Source: Enoplolaimus lenunculus (Eukaryota > Nematoda > Enoplea > Enoplida > Thoracostomopsidae). From it: DNA of 64,000 bases. The stretch's first letter is position 1; each line of letters begins with the position of its first letter. The notes beneath the pieces are model-generated. The model was not told the DNA's origin and made no database searches. It worked only from the letters and a program-made list of their open reading frames with translations. The stretch covers positions 57,884 through 121,883 of the forward strand of contig JASANG010000423.1 of the NCBI GenBank assembly GCA_030248215.1. The letters are read 5' to 3'. A program made the translations under genes and the position numbers. Below, piece by piece: positions 56,816-64,000 of the stretch.

Positions 56816-58925
56816 AGGGGCATAACAATAGCATAGGCACAAAATTATAATGAATTTTAAAAAGGGGATATTGTTAAAAAAAATTTTACACAGCCCCTCC
56901 GCTACACTCTCCTCACTTTATTCTAAACGAGCTCCTGCAAGTTAACCTAAATTCTTTCCTATAACAAGAAAAACAACCATAACAACTTTAAAAATACACT
57001 TACCAACCACAGTGAAGGATTAGGGACATGATCCGAGGCACATCACTAAATATTGACCAGCTGTTCAATAATTCTTCGCCAGCTGCTTAATCACTTAGCT
57101 GTAGCAGGAATAAACTGAACTTCCTAAAATAAGAATTCCTAAAAATACAACAATAATAATAATAATATTAAATTATAGACACAGTTTAGCTTTGCATTCG
57201 AGAAATTAGTGGCTTCCTTACGGAAAGAAATGTTTTCGAAAAATAACATAACACTGTTTGTACACCGAATCCAAGTATATACTAACTCACTGGCTGTTCG
57301 CTAAAAAGGCCTAAAATACATCGACAATTACACAACATAATAATTAAACAGTGCATAAAGAATCATGTTAGATAAGTAAATACATGGGTTGCCTTACGGC
57401 CACAGTAATTTAATTTTTAATAAAGTAGCTAATGACTCAAACCAAAAATTTTGTTTCGTTTTTTTATTTTGTAATTTACAATGGTACATACTAGTATTTA
57501 AACTCACACTAGGTAAGCTAAACTTAGTATGTCTATACATTCCAACACTTTTTAAAATTCATCAAATCCGATCGTAATCCAGCAACATATAAGTAGGTTC
57601 ACCATAACGTAGCTATATACTAACTTTTTAAGAGCTTGCTGGGATAAAAATGATATGATCACCCCTGAAATAGAACCAAATGTATAAGATTAACATTAAA
57701 GCGATATATACAGCATTGGTAATATTTGACAAAATTATGGCTTCCTTGCGGACAAAAATGTTTTCGTAATAACTAAGAACATTGCATTTTTCTTAATCTA
57801 ATCGACGTGTTCAAAAAGTGTTCGAAAAGAATGACTAAAATACCACCTACAAAAGTACAACCTTAATTGCTCTCTGTACATAGAGGCACATTGAGTAAAT
57901 AGTAAGTAAACAAATGGACTCCCTTACGGGTTCAAATACCAGATATGAGAAAAGAAAATAAAAAGTATTTTTAATTACTTTTATATATTTATTTTTTAAT
58001 CTTACACCCAAAGATATTTTTTTAATTTATAATTTTTTGTTTATTTTTGTTTTGCATATAATTTACAAATATGTACATAGTGGCTTTGCACCACGTAATC
58101 GAGGATAGATACTTCCAGTCACTACAAGTCGACAAGCTTTATAATTACACTAATCAGAACAATTAATCCAAACACTACACAAATCCCTTACCATGCTGTC
58201 ATGTTCGTCAACATTTCATTGTCGTATCAATCTTTGACCATTGTATATCAGCTGCTGCTCCCTTATAAAGCTAAAACAATCACCTGCAAATATAACAACA
58301 AAAGTAATAACGTTCAATAACCAGAGTTGAAACACGTACGGACCCCTTACGGGTAAACGGTTCAACAGAATTCGCGACTGAAAACACAGAAAATTTTTCA
58401 TTTGATTACCAAAATAAAACTATTGCATACTTATTCATAAATGTTCACTAATTGTTATATAATCCAAGAAAACGGTGTATTAAATGCGCTTAGACAAAAC
58501 ACAAAACTGTTCCTATACTAAACGTGCAGTTGGTTGAAGTTAGTAGCTCCCGAATGGGTAAAACAATATGCTGTTTAGATATTCTAACTATTTCAAAAAT
58601 AGACAACGCCGGAAGAATAGCTAGTTGAGCGTTATGCTACACACCAAGGTTAGGACCAACAGCAGAAGGGTTCAAAATTTGAAAAATAAAATAAATAAGG
58701 GCCCTTTACAGGCAAAGTGTTGTTGCTATTCTTGTACAGTTGCTGGTATTATACGATAACCAAGGCTTACTTCCGGGTGTTTCTGAAACTATAACAATTC
58801 TGCAAACAATGTCGGAACTATTTCACTTCATTTCAAAGAACTTTCATTCACAAGTCGATAGAAACACGCGTAAGCAAAAAAACCAAAACATAAATTCTGC
58901 ATAGCTTCTTTGTGGAGAAACGCTT
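54980..58925 (-). repeat. Degenerate series of small hairpins spaced about 150-210 bp
   Basis: A core like GGCTCCCTTACGGGTAAA recurs near 55110, 55307, 57215, 57392, 57742, 57920, 58345, 58548, 58702 and 58910, with a weaker match near 54990. The paired arms change together while staying paired (TTCC/GGAA, GCC/GGC, CCC/GGG). On the minus strand most loops read GTAA or GCAA, the GNRA form. The cores at 57215 and 57742 also share about 15 following bases. Origin unknown. Confidence 0.45.
56656..56703. repeat. (CAA)n microsatellite
   Basis: ACAACAACAACAAC-type run with a TAAA break; the matching run in the shorter copy is longer. Confidence 0.9.
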
Positions 58926-59112
58926 AGCTGGATAGATTCAATAAGTAACAAAAGCTAGTTGAGTAGCAATACTTTCTAGATAACATAAAACAAATCAGGT
59001 CTCAGAAATTTCAATTGAACGTTCCATCGCAATAGGTTTAATGCTCAATCAAAACCAGCAATTAGACTTCGTTTACCAATTAGGAAAATTGGATCTCGGT
59101 GGGACCTCCAAA

Positions 59113-59896
59113 TGTAACACAGCGAACTTAAAAAATACAACTTCAAACTCGGTCAGCACTCTGGAGAACAACTTCTTAAATAAGTTCGAAGGTTACCAAA
59201 GCAAGCGCAAGCTCTATACTTCTTACAATAAAAATCGCACAGTCTAAACACTAAAAGCTTACTTCGCGTGCAACTATAACAAATAACTCCCCAAAATCGT
59301 TAAACCCTAAAAATCATAAACTACAAAACACAAAATCCGCTAAGCCGTCGGGCAGCAACTCGCTCCCGTATACCACTGAGCCCCCGAACCCAACTTGCTC
59401 TGCGCTTATATATCCGTAAACCGAAAGGTTAATTGAGTTCTATGAATTTTATGATAAATTTTAAAATTAAAAGGGGCCACTCGGCTGTACTTCAAAATAA
59501 AAATTTATTTTGGGTAAAAAATGTACCACGCAGCCCTAACCATAATCCGTAAGGAAACCATAAATTTACATCATGAAATCACAATCTACAACTAAATTGT
59601 AAAAGTATGTTCCTCTACCAATTTTAAAGTATAAGCGCAAAACAATGCGTTAAAACATAAAACAGCAGTAGCTAGAAGGCAAACTGAAAAAAGGGGCAGA
59701 TAAGTTTGTAGAAGGGCTACTCTATAGTGCTACTTAGTTTTAGCTAGCGCGAGCCTCATAGTCTGAACTAAAGTACAAAGAACCATCCAAGGCCACTCCA
59801 GTTGCAAGCTGCACTCTAAATCCGCTTACGATCTAATACACAGCTGCAAGCTGCATAGTACGCTTTACAACAACAACAACAACAACAACAACAATA

Positions 59897-59944
<48 letters not shown>

Positions 59945-60047
59945 CCCTTAGGATAAAAATCATACATAAAAAATACATACAACACAACATTACGACAGGG
60001 TGATAAACATGAAAATTTTTCTCTTTTTTAAAATAGGGGCCAATGTA
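59113..60047. repeat. Short copy of the duplicated AT-rich segment
   Basis: Matches the copy at 54829-56815 but lacks three inner parts of about 590, 370 and 90 bp. It ends in a longer (CAA)n run and the same CCCTTAGGATAAAAATCATA tail. Confidence 0.82.
59868..59945. repeat. (CAA)n microsatellite
   Basis: About 25 CAA units with one TAAA break. Confidence 0.95.
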
Positions 60048-60542
60048 TACTATTCTTTCCTGTCGGCGCGCCTGGGGTTGAATGGCTTCCTGTATAGGCC
60101 ACTGCCAGTGGCTCTCATGCATACCTTGCTAGGATTCCTAATGTCGCTTCATGTTTCCCTGTTTTCAAAATATATTTATATATTTTATACGAATCGGAGC
60201 GTAACTGGAATTCGAATTTCAAATTTATAACTCAAGAACTGTTTAAACGATCATGATTTGATGACAATTCAGATATGTACGAATGATCCTAACATCATAT
60301 ATAGGTAAAACTCAGAACATCCGCATATACCAAGATACTACGCTCTACTAAAAACGTACAAATTATCTGGACGAGAAAGATGCGTTCAAATGTAGTTAAA
60401 CCAGAAGCAAACTGCCAATTTCCCCTTTGACATTTTTGTTTGTGAATTTCAAGAAAATTTTAATTTATACAGATAAAGGCGTGGTTTCCCGTATTCAAAC
60501 CCTGGCAACGCCCATGAATTCACAATACCTTCATCAAAGAAC

Positions 60543-60692
60543 CGGACCGTAGCTAGCGCGAGACCTGTGTGGCTCAAGGCCCTCATAGAAAAATTTCAAC
60601 CTTGCTTCTAAGTCAGCGAAGACCGTTGTATATCCACCGCCTGAAAAATGTTTAATCTCTTCACTAGCAAATTAAGCTGGCTACGGTCCTTG
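60543..60692. mobile_element. MITE with CGGGCCCGTAGCCA ends, copy 4
   Basis: CGGACCGTAGCTAGC at the left, GCTGGCTACGGTCC at the right, with the interior TTCAACCTTGCTTCTAAGTC. Confidence 0.65.
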
Positions 60693-61782
60693 TTTTAATA
60701 GAAGCTTAGCTTGTTTGTACAAAAAGATTTCGTCAATCCATTTTCAAAAAAGTTATTATTAGGTTTGAGAAACTGAATTGATAGCCGGACCAATGTTTTT
60801 ACTCAACTTACAGCTGCGTATAAATTGCACTCTACATGATGAACAAGGCTTTATATTATTCAGTACTACTATTGCAACTGTTGCAATCATTCATATTGAA
60901 ACACATAATTTGCTTGTAATCATTATCATTTATACCATTTAAATGCTTGCAGTCATTGGCGCCGGCAGGTATTATGCAAGAAGAGAACGTGTGCCTTCCT
61001 GGGTCTTCTAATCAATTTATTATATACAGGCATAATGTGGAAAAATATGTGAAATTTTACAGCAGCAGAAGCTGATTTCGCATTTAGTTCACTGGAACTC
61101 AATTGCACACCCTGTGTTCAATATTCAATCGAGGTTCAACGCTTACAAGCTCATAAATGTAGCTATTTGGTCATTTTTCACTACATATTCTCAAATATAA
61201 AAACTAGAATATTTCAATAGTTGAAACGATTTCTTATATATCAGGCTACACCTGGTTTCAATTCCGGTCGTTTATGTATACACCATGTTGTTTCTGGGTC
61301 GCCAGGGGCGTAGCCAGCCGAGACCACTGGCTACCATTATTATGTCCAATTACTTTGAACTATTTTTCTGTTAATATAACTAAATATGAGCAGCGACAAA
61401 CAGATTTGAATACAAATGCAGATTAAATGCTTTTTTGTGATCCTCTTTAAGCCAAAAACGTAGCAACGACCAAATGCCCTGATTTTTAACGTTTTATTCC
61501 TTCCATAGATTCTTGATAATGCTGGTATGGTTGGCGTTCAATACAGGTTACAACCGTAAAAACTATTAAGAACATGGTTTAATTACCCGGTAAAAGCAAA
61601 GGTAAGAGGGAGGAGGTAAGTGTATGTTATGCTCGTAATGCGGAACAGCGGTTTTAAATAGACCACACCGTACAGTAAAACATACAAATTGTACAATTGG
61701 AAGTTTAGCGGTTACCTCAGCTGAAAAAACGTTCAAAACTGCGTAAAATGAAAATTTCAATTTTTTTGCCACATGCATAGGT
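60693..61782. other. Intergenic DNA, no feature named
   Basis: AT-rich, short frames only. A piece resembling GGGCGTAGCCAGCCGAG near 61309 may be another end of the CGGGCCCGTAGCCA family. Confidence 0.4.
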
Positions 61783-62003
61783 TATTCATATTCTCAAATG
61801 TGTTAAGCACCTATTCACCAGAGTAGAGCGATTGTTTAATTCCTGCAAATGCAGATTTTAAAACTGGTACACAAGTTGGTAGGGCAACTCAAATGCAAAC
61901 AATGTTTTTAATATTAAGCTCATTTTAGTTGCTGATTCAAATATTACCAAACCTATCACAGACTGTTGATATGTCTAAATATGTTTGAGGATACGGGTAA
62001 TGA
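61783..62003. mobile_element. MITE of the CTCAAATGTG family
   Basis: CATATTCTCAAATGTG at the left, AAATATGTTTGAGGATACGGG at the right, with CACCTATTCACCAG and ACCTATCACAGACTG inside. Confidence 0.65.
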
Positions 62004-62078
62004 TTTAATCTATTCAATAAGAGCTCCTGTTCAATTATTGGTTCTGTTCACATGTTTTAGTAGATTTTAAATACAGCG

Positions 62079-62228
62079 GCTCACGTAGAGATCAGGGGTG
62101 GAACGTTTTTCTGCGGGCCTAGAATAGAATAAGCTTCTTTAGACTATTGTTTTGCTTGGCGTAGGGTTAAGCTTAAACTTAGGAATACGCTTATAATACT
62201 GTTCCTCCCGTGTTCTTTACATTGGTCC
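62079..62228. mobile_element. CCTAAG MITE, copy 13
   Basis: GGCTCACGTAGAGATCAGGG to CGTGTTCTTTACATTGGTCC. The hexamer part is short. Confidence 0.78.
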
Positions 62229-62339
62229 AATATTGCCAACAACGCTTTCACTTATGTTGAAAAATTAATCTCGAAAATATTTGATTCTTCACAGTTTGGG
62301 TATCTGGAATGATCGAATTGTTTGTCATGTGAACACGAT

Positions 62340-62790
62340 ATGAAAAAACCGTGAGTGAAGCGAGCGAAAAGCTAAACACTATTATCTTTTACTCTAGTAC
62401 AGAAATTCAGTTTTGAACTCTGTGTGGAAATGTTTGTATATATGAAATATTTCTAGGCACTAGGAGTTGAAATAGAGTGACTGAAGGCTCAAAACCGGAA
62501 CAAACAGAACTTTGAAGAATTCGCAAGCGAAGCGGAAGAACGCTATACATTGTTAATCCTTCTGTAACAGTCTAAACATTTCTATATTCATGTGGCGCGC
62601 TACCCCTGGTCTAGGGGTAATATGTTTTGAAGCTTTGCACAATTTTTATTACTATCTTTAGCTTTGAGCTGGTTAGCTTGGCAATTTAGTTTTGATGCCT
62701 AGAGCAGCGCCGCAGGCAAAATATTTCGAAAATTGGTCAGTGAAAAACATAGCCTGCGAAGCGAGCGAGAAACCTTACGTAATTTTTGTA
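62340..62790. repeat. Scattered GAAGCGAGCG motifs
   Basis: GTGAAGCGAGCGAAAAGC, GCAAGCGAAGCGGAAG and GCGAAGCGAGCGAGAAAC occur at about 190-240 bp steps. Similar words occur near 2957 and 54757. This may be a decayed tandem repeat related to the ends of the element at 12971. Confidence 0.35.
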
Positions 62791-62826
62791 TCTAATGTAA
62801 ATGACCCCAGTATATACTGATTCCGA

Positions 62827-63073
62827 GGCCCATGTATATACCAGGGCCGGAACAGTAGTATAAGCATATTCCTAAGCCTATGCCTAAGCCTAAGCGTAAA
62901 GATGAGCCTATTTCTAAGCCTAAGCCTAAGCCTAAGCCTAAAAGTTAATCTAAACCTTAAGCTGACTCTACTAAAGTCCGGCAGGAAAATGTGCCTAAAA
63001 GTTAGTCTAAAGCTTAAGCTGACTCTACTGAAGTCCGGCAGGAGAATGTTCTGTGTGTGTTCTATACATGGGC
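62827..63073. mobile_element. CCTAAG MITE, copy 14, with internal duplication
   Basis: GGCCCATGTATATACCAGGG to TTCTATACATGGGCT. A CCTAAG run is followed by two copies of a unit starting CCTAAAAGTTARTCTAAA. Confidence 0.85.
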
Positions 63074-64000
63074 TGATACAATAATAAAGACTATAAAACT
63101 CTAATCAGATTAAATCATCTCAAATTTTCTCATCCATCAGTGAGAATTTTGAAAAGTCAAAATTTTATGGCTAGGTTAAACATAAATGAAGTTTAGTTTA
63201 GGTGTAGGTTTTGTTTTTGTGTGATCGTACGAGTTATGCCTATAGTTTCAGAATAGGTAAAAAATCATTGCCGCAACATGTCAGAAATATTTGTGTAAAT
63301 ACAGCCGCAGGCAAAATTTTTAAATGTACGTAAGCCGTACACTGTAACTATCCATTACTAAATTCTGCTTGTCTCAGAACAACGCGACTGTCCTCAGTGT
63401 AACATTGGCCAATGTTTTGATTATTAAACGTTTCGTCTATTAATTGCATGAAAAGAAATGATCATAAATATTTTGCATATTATATATTGTGGTATAGCTA
63501 TTTCAGACACAATGCGGTAAATTGTCTTCTATTAAACGCTTATGGTATGCTACTGATCTTGTTTTTAGTTAACGTATATTTCACAACGAGGTCATATCTT
63601 GTTACTGAGCCTAAAATAATTGGTATACCTTCTGGAATCATAACGATATATAGCATTATGCTATGAAAATATTTGGTAGTTTTTTTACATATGTTTATAT
63701 TGGTCCGCCACCTGGCAATGACCGGCCGGACGGCCATTAAAACGGCTAGTTGGGCCCGGCCTGCCCAGCACTACTATTGATAAGTGCTACACACATTTGG
63801 GAATAAGTGTCCTGTCTTATGCTTTGATATGCTTTAATTAAAGGCTATACTTAGGTTGGAGGGTTAATAGGTTTAGATTTTGCGCAATACAGAATATTTA
63901 AAAACCGGTTAAAATGAAACTTTTCTGTCAAGTGAACGGTGCTTGCTATAGTTTAACTATTCCAGCACAGGAAAAATGGCCCGTGTTAATAATACTTTTA
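63074..64000. other. Window end, no gene seen
   Basis: Near 63395-63415 a GTGTAACATTGGCC end suggests another MITE piece. A 72-codon hydrophobic frame at 63448-63666 has no splice context and is probably chance. Confidence 0.35.

Noticed and set aside
54829-60047. A mitochondrial DNA insertion
   Set aside because: The AT-rich, strand-biased base mix suggested it, but no cytochrome oxidase, cytochrome b or rRNA stretch is recognisable in either strand.
1-64000. CRISPR arrays, bacterial operons, LTR or virus-derived elements
   Set aside because: None is visible; the DNA is intron-rich animal sequence and the mobile DNA that I can class is DNA-transposon or SINE type.

Overview
This is an animal nuclear window, AT-rich and intron-rich, packed with short non-autonomous transposons. 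It carries two confidently reconstructed, complete or near-complete multi-exon genes that point tail to tail. The first, on the + strand (4907..28841, 25 coding exons, 1416 residues), is a class V P4-ATPase of the ATP10 phospholipid flippase type. The second, on the - strand (49911 down to about 34379, 14 recognised exons, about 660-674 residues), is a neurotransmitter:sodium symporter of the monoamine class, most like the serotonin transporter SLC6A4. The organism is not named by the sequence. An invertebrate deuterostome, perhaps a tunicate, is my inference from the protein divergence, the gene density and the many short TIR elements and tRNA-derived SINEs.

Layout: 1-4.9 kb is upstream of the flippase and holds a foldback element, several MITEs and a short tandem repeat. 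4.9-28.8 kb is the flippase, with introns full of MITEs, three or four SINE or tRNA relics, a 63-bp GC-rich satellite and an exact 155-bp tandem duplication that copies the end of exon 17. 28.8-34.4 kb separates the two genes and holds MITEs, a GC-rich repeat block and possible exons of an unidentified gene. 34.4-49.9 kb is the transporter. 49.9-64 kb lies upstream of the transporter; it has one or two weak exon candidates near 52.3-52.8 kb, an A/C-biased AT-rich block at 54.8-60.05 kb with two related copies of one segment and a degenerate series of small hairpins, then more MITEs.

The flippase exons join in phase from ATG to stop and carry the P4 signatures: PISL, DGES (in place of DGET), DKTGT, KGAD, TGDK and GDGAND. 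The transporter exons also join in phase from ATG through all helices; its last recognised exon either ends in a MITE-derived stop or splices to a final exon that I could not find. Several repeat families could be defined from two or more copies with target-site duplications: an 8-bp-TSD MITE carrying telomere-like CCTAAG arrays, two hAT-like MITEs, TA-flanked MITEs, a TTAA-flanked piggyBac-like MITE that carries a tRNA-like module, and a SINE family whose 3' end lies beside splice donors in two host genes. I saw no LTR or virus-derived element and no CRISPR array.
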